Positions 52,400 through 64,000 are shown, counted from the first letter of the stretch. The stretch is DNA of 64,000 nucleotides from Blasia pusilla (GCA_050084515.1 CM114272.1:19716001-19780000); one strand, 5' to 3'. Notes: generated by a model not told the origin, from the sequence alone. Made by a program: numbers and translations.

Positions 52400-52850
52400 T
52401 GTTAAGTAAGAAAGATGTTCTCAAGTCAAGCACCGTTTACCATCCACAAACCAACGACCAAGCTGAGTGTGTGCTTGAGTAAGGCCTTTGAAACTACATC
52501 ATGGGAGATCATGTTGATTGGGTTTCATACCTACCCCTACTAGAGTTTCCATACAACTCCACCAAACACTTTGCCATTGGTATGTCCCCTTCTGAAGTTT
52601 TCTCCTGAGGGAGGCACTCACCCCTAATTCCGTTATCTCTATCCATGTGGAATGAGGGACTTTGAGAGTGAGTATCCTAAAGCAGTTGCCACCCTTGAAG
52701 TGGATGAGTACTTGAACATAAATGATTATGTGTTTGATTTGGCTAAGACTAACATACAACGCGCTCAACGAAAATACACCAAATAAGAAAATCAACTAAA
52801 GAAAGACTATACATAGGACTAGAACACACATAGAGAGAAAGGTCATACCT
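52400..52850 (+). mobile_element. Ty3/gypsy integrase fragment
   Basis: The plus-strand translation reads SSTVYHPQTNDQAECVLE, then a stop, then NYIMGDHVDWVSYLPLLEF, then YNSTKHFAIGMSPSEVFS, then LAKTNIQRAQRKYTK. This follows the end of the Ty3 integrase core (STxYHPQTDGQTERVN...LPLAEFxYN...GMSPFE) and the start of the C-terminal region. Internal stops show that it is dead. No RT, protease or LTR of this element was recognised nearby. Confidence 0.8.
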
Positions 52851-53089
52851 CCCAACTAGCGTAGTAGAGTCCAATAAAGATGACTATACATTGATTGTAA
52901 CTTCTAAAAGAGATATTTGGCATCATATGGATTATGGTTGCTCTTACCCTATGTGTCCTTTGAAAGAATGCTTCTATATATATATCGTAACTTGGCTAGT
53001 AGAACTATTTTGATGCAGAGGGACATGATTTCCTCCAATGACCATTCCTATGATATGGTTTACCTTAGTTCCAATTACCCCGTTGGTAT

Positions 53090-53460
53090 AGGTGGCAAGT
53101 ATGAGTTTATCCTCCTCTAGAAGTGGTAATATGTTTTTATGTAAGGTAACAAAAACCTTTAAGACATTTGTATCACGTGAAGGAAAGCCATCCGATTCTA
53201 ACATGCCTTCAATAACCCGAAATCTAAAACCTATGGTATTACGTCCAAATCACCAAATAAAAAACCCAAAATTTCCTCTAATTATGACTTCTATGGCGTG
53301 TAAGTATCAATGTCCCTTTTGGTAGAGGACATAAGTTTGAGTTTATCCTTCTCTAGAAATGGTACCGTATTTTTTCTACAAGGTAACCAACAAATCTAGA
53401 ACATTTGCACCACGTGTAGGAAAGAAATTAGAGCACACCTCCAATAAATCCAAACCCAAG
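53090..53460. repeat. Diverged direct repeat pair
   Basis: 53090-53230 and 53330-53460 share GAGTTTATCCTxCTCTAGAA, GGTAACxAA, ACATTTGxAxCACGTG and AGGAAAG in the same order, about 240 bp apart. Confidence 0.6.
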
Positions 53461-53479
53461 GTTTTATAGCATCCCATTC

Positions 53480-54560
53480 ATGTTGTGGCTAAGGTATATG
53501 CCCAAAGGATAGGCATTGAATTCAGTAAGATTTTCTTACCAATGGTGAAGATTGCATCCATTCTCGTATTTCTAGGCAAAGTAGCTTTATATAACCTAGA
53601 GTGGAAGCAACTTGATGTTACAATTATCTTCTTGTATTGAAAGCTACAAGAGGGGAGAAAATATACATGCAATGGCCAAAGGGATTTGAAGTTCATGGGA
53701 AGGAGAGCTTGGTATACAGCTTGAAAATTTCCTTACATGGATTGAAGTAAAGTACGAGGCATGGTACAACAGATTCGAAAGATTTGTGACAATACATAAA
53801 TGTACTTGTAATAAGTATGATTATTGTGTGTATAAGAAGAAGAAGAAGAAGAAGAGAGGTATGTATTTATATTATATTATATTATATTATCTTAGTAGTA
53901 TATGTTGATGATCTACTCATCATTGTTAAGAATATGAGAGATATTTCTCAACTAAAGAGACAATCAAGCATCAAGGACTTAAATCCTTCAAATAGGATTT
54001 TTGATATAGATATCCATAAAGATCAAAGTAGAAGGCGGTTGTACCTTTCCTAAAGGAAATACCTTGAGAAGGTATTTACACATTTTGGTATGGAGAATGC
54101 CAAATCGGTGAGCATTGCCTTAGATGACCATTTTAGATTATTTTTTTAATTTCCCTATAATTGAAGATGAAAGAAAAAAAATATTAGAGGTCCCTTATAA
54201 GAGTGCATTTAGAAGTTTAATGTATGCAATATCAAATATTGGACTAGATATCTTGTGTATTATGAGTGTTATTAGGAGCTTCATGTCAAACCCACTCAAT
54301 AATATTGGGAAACAACGAAGTGGATTCTTTATCACTTGCTGAGGAAAGTAGAGGTAGGAATTGTCTACAAGTATAAAATGGATAGAAATGGAATTCTAGT
54401 TGGTTTTGTAGAATGTTTGAAAAAGGAAGATGTTGTCGTCGCAGGTCTTATAAACATATTGGTGGCTGGACGAGTTAGTTGGAAGTCCACAATATAAACT
54501 TTTATAGCACAATCTAATATAGAGGTTGAGTACATGGTTGCATGAGAGACAACTAAAGAT
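53480..54560 (+). mobile_element. Copia reverse transcriptase / RNase H relic, left part
   Basis: Plus-strand blocks: AKVYAQRIGIEFSKIF and VALYNLEWKQLDV (RT start), then VVYVDDLLIIVKNM near 53890-53940 with the YVDD catalytic motif, then YLEKVFTHFGMENAKSVS-like and YKSAFRSLMYAISNI, then SWKSTIQTFIAQSNIEVEYM (RNase H). Stops and frameshifts interrupt it. It ends abruptly at 54560, where an LTR has inserted, and resumes at 55177. Confidence 0.85.
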
Positions 54561-55176
54561 TGTCACATCTGAGTAGTCGATAGGCCGAAATCTATCGTGG
54601 ATAGGGCGTAGGAGCCAGCGGACTATCTTGAGTGTAACTTTGTCCCACGCTGTCGGATGAGGTTGAGGATAGGTCCATTGTGTCAGGAACGTCGTTTCTG
54701 AAAACTTTCATGTTGAGGTCTTTTACAGCCGGATGTCTTGTTGACCAGGTCACCCGCCCCTGGTAACCTGTGCGCGCAGGTTATCAAGGGGATGGCTATT
54801 TTTAGGGGAAGAGCCTTTTGGATCTTCCCAACCCTATATAAGATAGGAAGATGGCTTTCCTAAGCCATCTTTCTCATGTTGGGCCGTTGGAACACCTCCC
54901 TTGTATGTGTGTGAGATAGGACTAGGGTGCTAGCGTTCAGCTTCCTTGATAGCACAATGTGGAAGAGGCTCGATATGCCGATGTAAATTGAGGAGTGGAG
55001 TTTTAGGCCGAGTGTGCCGTTTTTACTGCTCTTTATTTTCTTTTGTGATCTCCATGTATATGTATGAGTTGATTTTGTACATGTGTGGATCGACCCGTAT
55101 GTGGGGAAGATCGGTGTTGTGTGGTGTAGATGTGACCAGCGATGCATGTTGTGTAACGATGTGTATGCGCACGACA
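54561..55176 (+). mobile_element. Solo LTR nested in the Copia relic
   Basis: A 616-bp insertion beginning TGTCACATCT and ending CGCACGACA, flanked by AGAT at 54557-54560 and 55177-55180 (AAGAT if the terminal A is counted in the duplication). Removing it restores a Copia-like RNase H reading across the junction (ETTKD then AIWLWRLAIEL). Inside, ACCCTATATAAG near 54831-54842 is a plausible TATA box of the LTR promoter. No internal coding is present, as expected after LTR-LTR recombination. Confidence 0.75.
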
Positions 55177-55180
55177 AGAT

Positions 55181-55440
55181 GCTATTTGGCTTTGGAGACT
55201 AGCAATTGAGCTTTGACTTTTTGAAAGATGGAGTTATCCTATATTGCTAAACACTTGGCTAAAAACAAGTGTATTTTGCTAACACAAATCATATTGATGT
55301 TTGATATCATTTCATTCAATAGGCAATGATTGGAGGCATAATTAACCATCAAAAGATGGGCAATGAGGAGAATGTTGTGAATATGTTGATGAAGTTGTTA
55401 TGGTGGAGAAGCTAAGATATTGTTTGAACTTGATGTATAT
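55181..55440 (+). mobile_element. Copia RNase H relic, right part
   Basis: This continues the RNase H domain after the solo LTR: AIWLWRLAIEL, then a frame with AKHLAKNKCIL, then MFDIISFN and later MVEKLRYCLNL. These correspond to the AKNPVFHxRTKHIDVRYHFIR and TVEKFKxCLxL region of Copia polyproteins. It is frameshifted and dead. The 3' LTR was not defined. Confidence 0.65.
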
Positions 55441-56208
55441 CCTCCCTCTCTCTCTCTCTCCATATGTCATCTCCTAAACCATAACCTATAATAATGGGTC
55501 AATGAAAGGTTTATTGAAATAGAAAGTCAACTCTATTTGAAATGTGCAACTTACCCAAAATGACAAGTTCCTAAAAGGAATAGAAAATGAGGCCAAAACC
55601 TAGGATAACTTGCATACTCACATTACCGTAATCCTCAATAAGTCATCCTCAACCTCTAGGGATCGACATCCGACCGCTTTAGATGTGCCTCGCTCCAAAT
55701 GTCTCCCTTGCGCTACAAAAGACATCACTATACCAAGATCATGATCCTCTCTATCAAGACTTGGAGAAGTTAATTTGATTATTTCAAGAGTAGAAAACTT
55801 TGCAAACGGGAGGAGAATTTTGTAGAAATTTTATTGAGAAAGTGCCAAGACTTGTAAATTTGAAGGGAAGAGGTTTTTTCGAGAAACGGTGCACAACTCA
55901 CACAAAAAAAGATGCCACCTCTCTTTGGACACGAGTCAAGAGAATGGCCGTTTACCCTCTAGAAATTCGTTCTTGCCCCAACTTCACCAATCACGGATCC
56001 CCCACGAAACATATATTCTTCTCCTGAAGAAGTTACTCAATCCCCATTGTCTCGAATAAAAAGGAATAGCAATGATGAGTTTGAGAAATGATCCCAAACT
56101 CTCCTAACCCCCAAGTCGTCCTCAGCAGTTATGAGCAGCCCCCTTAAACCTCCTGGAACATTCCACCTTCCCCATGAAAACCCATGATCTGCCGGGCCGC
56201 GTTCCGCT
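55441..56208. other. No gene recognised
   Basis: It starts with a short CT run, then AT-rich sequence. A 75-codon plus frame at 55800-56027 has no motif. Confidence 0.4.
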
Positions 56209-56365
56209 TGCAATGGCAAGCACACTTCCCATGACGTGGTCTGGTGTCTCATCATCTGATTGCAATGGCAAGCACACTTCCCATGAGGTGGTCTGGTGTC
56301 TCACCATCTGATTGCAAATGGCAAGCGCACTTCCCATGAGGTGGGGTTTGGTGTCTCATCCGAAG
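56209..56365. repeat. Three 52-bp tandem repeats
   Basis: Units start at 56209, 56261 and 56313. Each contains TGCAATGGCAAGC, CACTTCCCATGA, GTGGT and GGTGTCTCA. Copies 1 and 2 differ at a few positions; copy 3 is slightly longer. The array ends about 165 bp beyond the metalloproteinase stop codon. Confidence 0.9.
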
Positions 56366-56531
56366 CTTCTGAAGCAAACTCTCACGGATTCTGCGAACCC
56401 TACAGGTGGGAAAAACTCCGTCGATGAGCTGAGGACCGGGAAGAGAAAAGGGTTCGCTTCGCAAGTCGAAGCACGCTGCGGCGGCTATGTGAGCGCATTG
56501 TTGGGGGGGGGGGGCGGATTCGAAGGAAGAT

Positions 56532-57605
56532 CTAGGGCGCATCGGTTGCACTGCCGAAGTTGAAACCGTATTGGGTGTCGCTCTTGCGATCATCGCAGGC
56601 CGTCGTCAACGGCCGACGATACTTGGAGCCGTAGAGAGCTTGTGCTCCCTGGACATCGTCTCTCGTGAGCTGGCGTTTCACTTGACGGCAGACAATGCTG
56701 GGATACATTACAGCTCCTTCGACTTGCGTGTGGGCGAGGCCGAGTAAGTGCCCGATCTCGTGCAGTGCCACGGTTTGTAGATCGATCGCGTCCTCGTCCG
56801 CCGTCTCCATGACATTCACCGTCCAGACCTCGTCGCTGTCGAAATGAAACCTGCCGTCCTCTGGAGCAAACGAATGGGCTAAGATCCCCAGCCTTCCATC
56901 GAAAGGATCCCCGTCGCCATGGTCTCCTCCCACGAACATGACTTGGATGTCCGCTGCTGAGAAGTTGCTGATCTGAGTGAAGTTCACCGGAATCACGGTG
57001 GACCAGGTGGCAAAAGCAGCTGAAATGGCTGCTTTGGCGTCCTCTTCGGGCAGCGACGCTATTATCTCCATGGAGGAGAATCCATAGCTGAGATTATGGC
57101 TTGATTGCCACTTCTCGGATGGTGCGAACACCGCCCAGTTGCTCTCGAGATTCTCATGGCGGCCACCGATAGTGCGGGGAAGCCCAACCTCATTTGAATG
57201 TCCTCGTGGCACCATGAGAGGCCGCCCATCCACCACATCTTCTCTCCCACATCTGGGAGTATGAAGCAATCTCAAGGTTTCCTGATCGACAGACCCTGTG
57301 ACTGCCAGATTGAAGTTCAGCTGATACAACTTGATCGCCTCTTCCATCAGCTCATCGAATTCTACGGAGAGATCTTCATGTTTGTCAGGTGGAATGTACC
57401 CCAGTTTAGCCAAATAAACTTTGAGATGGGCAACAGCATCATGCACATCACCCTTCTGCAGATCGGCTAAAACACCAAATCTGGAACCCAGTTTGCCGCT
57501 CATTCCCCCGGACGATGAGTTCCAATTCTTCAGATCGTTGGACCTTCCCTCGACTGCCACCGCTGCCAAACCAAAGAGCAGTAAAGCCATCCACGATCCT
57601 ACCAT
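56532..57605 (-). CDS. Plant matrix metalloproteinase (matrixin, M10A), intronless
   Basis: This encodes a secreted zinc endopeptidase of the plant MMP family, which acts in the apoplast or at the cell surface. One uninterrupted 357-codon frame runs from the ATG at 57605 to TAG at 56534-56532; plant MMP genes are usually intronless. Residues 1-20 form a hydrophobic signal peptide. About 52-114 is a peptidoglycan-binding-like prodomain (GDVHDAVAHLKVYLAKLGY). PRCGRED at 117-123 is the cysteine switch, with C119 expected to keep the proenzyme latent. The catalytic domain has HEIGHLLGLAH at 282-292 (zinc ligands H282, H286, H292; catalytic E283) and the Met-turn M300. There is no hemopexin domain, as in other plant MMPs. 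The tail ends SATDAP without a hydrophobic anchor, so it is probably soluble. It looks intact. A weak TATA-like TATAGGA lies about 95 bp upstream. Confidence 0.93.
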   Translation of the reverse strand: MVGSWMALLLFGLAAVAVEGRSNDLKNWNSSSGGMSGKLGSRFGVLADLQKGDVHDAVAHLKVYLAKLGYIPPDKHEDLSVEFDELMEEAIKLYQLNFNLAVTGSVDQETLRLLHTPRCGREDVVDGRPLMVPRGHSNEVGLPRTIGGRHENLESNWAVFAPSEKWQSSHNLSYGFSSMEIIASLPEEDAKAAISAAFATWSTVIPVNFTQISNFSAADIQVMFVGGDHGDGDPFDGRLGILAHSFAPEDGRFHFDSDEVWTVNVMETADEDAIDLQTVALHEIGHLLGLAHTQVEGAVMYPSIVCRQVKRQLTRDDVQGAQALYGSKYRRPLTTACDDRKSDTQYGFNFGSATDAP

Positions 57606-57849
57606 GTTCGGCACTGTTGTCCTGGCAGCGCAACAGCCGAATTCAAACCTGTCGGTGAGTCAGTCAGCCAGTCGATAGAGGTGTACCGGATTCTCCTATA
57701 CTCGAAATTGGAGGACACCTCAACTTTAGTCCTGCAAAGTGTCGACTTCCTTGTGTGTGCACTGAGGTGGTCAGGAACCTTCACCCGCCCTACTCCATCA
57801 AATCAAATGACTGGTGCATGAAAGACGGCAATACAGGTCTCCGGTTTGA

Positions 57850-58040
57850 CGGGTGTGGAATTCTTTACATGGATGCAAGCCGTGGTTGCTGTCAGGGAGC
57901 ATACAGCTACTGCCCAGTCTACCACAGAAGGCGAATATACAGCTCAGTGAGGCTACTAAAGAAATGCTTTGGATTCGACGTCTAGCGGCTGAAATTGGAT
58001 TTTTGCACCTCACTCGAACTTCGAAAGCTATGACGGTAGG
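57850..58040 (+). mobile_element. Copia RNase H scrap
   Basis: The plus strand reads AQSTTEGEYTAQ in one frame, then SEATKEMLWIRRLAAEIGF in the next. Together they match the Copia RNase H segment ALSSTEAEYMALSEATKE...LL. A frameshift separates the two halves. No further Copia coding was seen beside it. Confidence 0.65.
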
Positions 58041-59091
58041 TCGAGGTTGGCTGCTAGTTTCTCAGCGGTTGACAAGACGAAGATTCAGCACATGTTTCCG
58101 AGCCTTCCCACTCTCTCCTAACTCACACCGATCCTCCGTTGGCTCATCAAGCGTACGCATGGGAGCGGGCACAATCAGCTTAGGTGCGTCTGTGAATATG
58201 GTGAGATCAAACTGAGAGACAATTTGATTAAGTCTCTGATAAAGCTCAGAGCAAGAAATACATATCAAGACCCGAATCTCGACACCCACAGATCCGTGAG
58301 ACAGCGCCTCACTGCGACTCCTCGAGTCATCGTTCTCTCATACCTCGAAGTCGCTATCCTTATCGGGCAGACAATCCTTTGCAGTCAGGATCGGCAACTC
58401 GGACTCTCAATAGATCGAGTAGAACTCCACAGCGATTTCTACGGATGCGTCCGCTCCTGCTCCTGCTGCAAACTCCTCGGCTTCGCAGTCATTCGTCGTA
58501 CGTTCCAGATGAACACTACGGAGGAAAGCCAAACCGACACCGATTTGCAATCCCTTGTCACGAAGCGACAACTTCCCTGCGCTAGCTTCCTGGCCCTACT
58601 GAAGCCCTCTTCAGCTTCCCTAGCCCTTGCCTTCCTCATCGCCTGCAGCAGCCGTACCAGACGCTGCGGTTCAGTGCAATTACGACGCGCTTAACGCCGG
58701 CATTTCCAGATGGGAGCGATCAAGCCACTCCTGGATCTCCCAACGCTGCAAGAAAAGTCGAAATCGTGGGAATCTGATGCATTTCGCTTCATCAGCTCCT
58801 ATTCTTCCGTCCAATTCCAATTCGCCCTCCGCTGACAGATTTTGTGTTTCCCACATCTAAGCAGCACAATTCTAAGATTGTGATGCATGTGAAGCCAGAA
58901 TTCTGAGGTAGGCTTCTCGAGCCTCGCTACGAGCGCGAGTCCAGAAGACTGACTCAAAGTCCACCTCTTCTGAATACCGGATGCAGCCGTCCGTGTCACC
59001 GGATGCGGCAAGTATGGGAGAGATAGAATTGTACAGGTACTAGAGGAAGGACGGTTCTAGCCCTCTCCTTCGGTAGGAGAGAGAGAGAGAG
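58041..59091. other. Possible but unrecognised coding, not called
   Basis: Open frames overlap on both strands (plus 58224-58694; minus 58639-58439 and 58289-58062). The minus frames have protein-like composition (for example LYQRLNQIVSQFDLTIF), but no family, start codon or splice pattern could be supported. Confidence 0.25.
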
Positions 59092-59370
59092 ACTGGGTGG
59101 AACCGGTCTGGGTCATCGTATGCGCCACGTGGGCGATATCCAAACGCTACGAGACTGCAGGAGAGGAGACGCTACTCAAAGCCGACTCTTTTGACTGGCG
59201 TCTACGAGGCTACGATCACTGGGTGGAGCCGGTCTAGGTCATCGGATTCCTCATGTGGGCAATGTCGAAACCACACGAGTCCGACCGAAAGACCTATTCA
59301 AACTTCGAAGCCGACTCTTTTGACTGCCATCTCCCACCACCGGATGCAACCGGTCTCAGTCACCGGAAGT
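59092..59370. repeat. Imperfect tandem repeat, about 126-bp period
   Basis: Unit 1 starts at 59092 and unit 2 at 59218, both with ACTGGGTGGAxCCGGTCTxG and later GCCGACTCTTTTGACTG. A third partial unit near 59338 (CCGGATGCAACCGGTCTCAG) and an earlier fragment near 58975 (CCGGATGCAGCCGTCCGTG) extend the array. Confidence 0.7.
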
Positions 59371-61027
<1,657 letters not shown>

Positions 61028-61049
61028 GGGAGCAAATAATTTCACTTAC

Positions 61050-61370
61050 GCTGTAATAGCCACCATGTAACCAGCACCCAACACAATTGTCCGAGTGCCA
61101 AGATCTCCAGATCCTGTGTCCAATCCAATGCGATCATTTGGTGGTAAGTACAACACCATGAGACACAGGACAGAGCTGTAATGGAAGCAGATGTTCTTAG
61201 TCGTGTAAAGCAATCTTATATCCATATGGCTGTAGTCTTCCCCACCTTCGAGCGATGGGGGGGAATAGAAATACCTGGAATATGTGTCGAGGAGTCTCCT
61301 CGGATCAAGTCCCCTAGCAGTTCTGAAATAACGTACACCAAAGTCTGGCCGCCTTTTCTCATTAGTTCTG
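61050..61370 (-). CDS. Putative exon of an unrecognised gene
   Basis: A minus-strand open frame of about 105 codons looks like genuine protein. It contains RRPDFGVRYFRTARGLD, LLDTYSRYFYSPP, YTTKNICFHYSSVLCLMV (partly hydrophobic) and LDTGSGDLGTRTIVLGAGY, and ends at a textbook donor ACAGC|GTAAGTG (exon end 61050). A stop lies in frame upstream (about 61400), so the exon begins at an acceptor, perhaps CCAG near 61370, or it is truncated. No neighbouring exon was found on either side. I do not recognise the family; a membrane protein is possible from the hydrophobic segment. It may be a stranded exon of a pseudogene. Confidence 0.4.
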
Positions 61371-61460
61371 GATGAAATTCCAATCAATCCTGAACCTCAT
61401 CTATCATCTCTGAACACCAAGGCATCCACAAAAACTAAGCATGTATGTCGACGAACAAAC
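61335..61460. repeat. 126-bp direct repeat, copy 1
   Basis: It matches 62348-62473 with seven mismatches and no gaps (94 %), offset 1013 bp, same orientation. It overlaps the start of the putative exon. Confidence 0.9.
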
Positions 61461-62347
61461 TAACTCTAAAGATACATCTCAAGGAACCTCGACACTGGCA
61501 GGCAGAAGAATAAACCGAGCCCAGAAGCTTTTCTAAAGCTCTCGTCTTTACCACGAGCCTCTGGAGATCCAGATGTGTGCAGATCCTTTGGGGAGAAAGA
61601 AGGAACGAATTTTAAAGGAAGGGGAGCGTGGCACTAGTGCCCGGATGATCTGAATTGGACTATTGCCTCGGGGATCAAGACGACCATTGGACTTGCCGGT
61701 GAAAACTGAATTATTGCCTGTGGAGATGAAGAAAAGTGAGGTTTAACAACGGCCCCAATTGTATTTGTAGCTCGGGGAATGATGCGAGGATTCCCGAGAG
61801 ATGAGCATTAGGATTTCTGGTGTACCATGGTGGACCCCGGTTACCGATTAAATGCGTCTAAGACCAGGCTCGAGATATGACACGAGGTCAACGTATGATT
61901 TCGATGCTACAGTCTTACCTACGTACTCTGACCTTAGGAAATCTGCACTTGATCGCTGGGCCACATGCCTCCTGGAACAAGTACAAGACCCGATGGGGCT
62001 TCAATTTTCTCTGACATTACCTGCATAATTCATGCAACGTTAGATTGCATTCTCGCAAAGCGTCATCCTGGTCACGCTCGTTCAGATCTTATGATCATAA
62101 AGGAGCAGCCGCTGGTCGATTCGAAGAACCTAAAGAAATTGTCACTGATCGAAGGGTCGGCCTAGCTATGGAGGTCCGACTAGTCAGGGCGTCTAGTTCA
62201 TGACTAGCACGTTCTAGAGTCGGAGTTTTCCTCAGGATCACAAGATCTGGCAGAAATATGAAGCTTCCTTGTGTTGTGGAGTCTCTATTCGCCAATGGTG
62301 GTGTACACCCTATTTGCTAAAATCCTAAGATTTTCAGTATTGGCATG
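61461..62347. other. Spacer between the 126-bp direct repeats
   Basis: Mixed sequence with no recognised gene. Short frames on both strands lack motifs. It includes a CTTTTCTAAAGCTCTCG-like stretch faintly echoed after copy 2. Confidence 0.35.
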
Positions 62348-62473
62348 ACACCAAAGCCTGGCCGCCTTTTCTCATTAGTTATGGATGAAATTCCAATCAA
62401 TCCTGAACATCATCTATCGTCTCTAAACACCCAGGCATCCACAAAAACTAAGCATGTATGTCAACGAACAAAC
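62348..62473. repeat. 126-bp direct repeat, copy 2
   Basis: It is the partner of 61335-61460. The exon-like reading frame of copy 1 does not continue beyond the repeat edge here. Confidence 0.9.
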
Positions 62474-64000
62474 CTTAGACCCTGAAAAGATCTAACGGCT
62501 CTCGCCTTTTCCAAGCTATGTATAGTCAAGAGAATAACCAGTCTCTTCCATACTAGATCGGAAGCAGCGCATCCCATATCTCCATTATATCTTCAGAATT
62601 TCTCGCTTTATCTTTTACCTGTAGTGTTTCTCACAAGGAGTATACTTATTTTCAATTTATCTAAGTAAATTGAATTATTTCTTTATGATATCATGAACAC
62701 GAGAGATGTTGCAAGCACGTCAGATTTGAGTACAATGGACTCGACTTGACAGGTGCCCTCATCACCTGATTCCAATCTTCAAACCTGTATTTCTCTCATT
62801 GCCAAAATGAGCTACATCATCCACTTTTCATCTGAAAGTGTTTATCAATATCCATCTCCTCACGGATACCACACAACTACCAACCAAGGGCAGCTCTAGT
62901 TCGCACCCTCAACTTGCTGCTGCCCACTACTCAACTAATCACATCTTCGCACTAAATCTACACGCCATGGGATGAGGTTAGATACATCTTTGGGAGAGGT
63001 CGTAAAAGGCGCTCATGGCCACAAGCACTATCACGGCTTGGTTGATTGAAAGGAGAACCTCCCACTTTTGAACAAAGTATAAACCCCTGTTACACTCGAC
63101 GAGTCATTCAGGTTGCCTATGATATCTACAAGCACGCCCCAAACTTATTTTCACTCTTAGCCGATTCGGGAAGGAAAAGAGTGCTTCCATTACTTACATG
63201 AGAAAAATCCCCAAAAGGCTAGATTTATGCAGCGGTTGAAGGGATGCGGATTCTTCACGCTTCCTGCAGAGAAGGCACACTTGCATGTCTGTGTACCCCC
63301 ACAAACCAGAGGCAAGCTGTCCCCAATCAATGATTTTATGTCGCTCTTTGGCAGGATCTATGATATCCTTGCCTTTGTGGGTCCATGGCGTATGCTACCA
63401 CCACAAGCTGCTCCAGAAAATCACATTTTGGAATTCCATGTTTTAAAAGTTTGGATCAGATATGTCTCTAGATCCTACTACTGTCAAACAGAAGGTCAAG
63501 AAAATATAATCCTTGTAATGCTTGTGTTTGTGCCTATACTCCTTGAGTGGTTCTTCAAATACAGTAAGAAGTGTCTAGAATTTTAGCCCGCCAATGCATC
63601 TCTTGATGCCATGAACATACGGGTGTCTTGGAATTTTTTTTCGTGGATGCGGTTACAAAGATGTGCGATGATGAGACATCAATATTTGTCTCTTGTTTCC
63701 TCTAACATGGGATTCTTAGTAGTCAATATCAGTATAAAGTTATGGAAAAAGAAGGCACTCTGTAAAATATGGAAGGCATTCTGTAAATTATGGAAGGCAT
63801 TCTACAGAAGACAATTCTCCCTTTAGAAATGTTTAGGAGCTTGTATTGTATCCTATACTGAATGAGCATGTTCCTTGCTCACAAGCAATGGGTTAAATAT
63901 GGTGTAATCCCTTTGGGTCATTGTGAGGTGATGATTTGTGATTCCTCATTGAATATGTTTCAGGTTTTTTCTTTCCCATGGCTACTTCCATATCAGATTC
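62474..64000. other. No gene recognised at the right edge
   Basis: A 119-codon plus frame at 63227-63586 has no motif I know; its C-terminal part is hydrophobic (IILVMLVFVPILLEWFF). A short tandem repeat of ATATGGAAGGCATTCTGTAA-like units lies at about 63765-63805. A gene or element could extend beyond the window. Confidence 0.35.

Noticed and set aside
57606-57614. GTG start for the metalloproteinase
   Set aside because: The ATG at 57605 directly precedes the signal peptide and is the normal eukaryotic start.

Overview
The window is nuclear DNA of a land plant. It has three recognisable protein-coding genes, all on the minus strand, in a sea of decayed transposable elements. Evidence for a plant: an HCF136/Ycf48-type photosystem II assembly factor with a chloroplast-plus-Tat targeting sequence, a P-glycoprotein-type ABCB transporter with many introns, an intronless plant-type matrix metalloproteinase, and plant-type Copia and Ty3 retroelements. 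The LINE and Helitron relics, the long repeat-filled introns and the mixed base composition suggest a repeat-rich non-seed plant (lycophyte or fern). That placement is an inference and not firm.

Layout. 1-2150: 5' end of a minus-strand Copia element (LTR, primer-binding site, gag) running off the left edge. 2400-3990: minus-strand Helitron Rep relic. 3990-9650: AT-rich DNA without genes, except a 319-bp MITE at 8546-8864. 9657-22757: ABCB locus. Ten well-spliced exons (16676-22757) encode TMD1, NBD1 and TM7-TM10. A 6.3-kb stretch with a dead LINE follows, then an isolated NBD2 block (9657-10367). The coding for TM11-TM12 was not found. 22760-35800: LTR remnants, tandem repeats, a second copy of the MITE, hairpins and otherwise anonymous sequence.

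35802-43996: a complete eight-exon HCF136 gene (438 codons plus stop). Its intron 5 holds a second LINE 3' fragment and its intron 2 a probable Copia gag scrap. A G-box and an I-box lie just upstream. 44220-56200: anonymous DNA and an LTR-retrotransposon graveyard: a second copy of the left-edge LTR family, Ty3 integrase, Copia RT/RNase H, and a solo LTR with target-site duplication inserted in that Copia. 56532-57605: matrix metalloproteinase, with three 52-bp tandem repeats just beyond its 3' end. 57.8-64 kb: a Copia RNase H scrap, GC-rich imperfect tandem repeats, a 148-nt CT tract, one unrecognised putative exon (61050-61370) and a 126-bp direct repeat, 94 % identical, that overlaps the edge of that exon.

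The genes do not form an operon-like or functional cluster: thylakoid PSII assembly, membrane transport and extracellular proteolysis are unrelated roles. I found no convincing new biological system. The best leads are the split ABCB gene with a duplicated splice donor, a small MITE family with about 6-bp target duplications, the nested solo LTR, and the unrecognised exon at 61 kb. All splice sites and families were assigned by eye.
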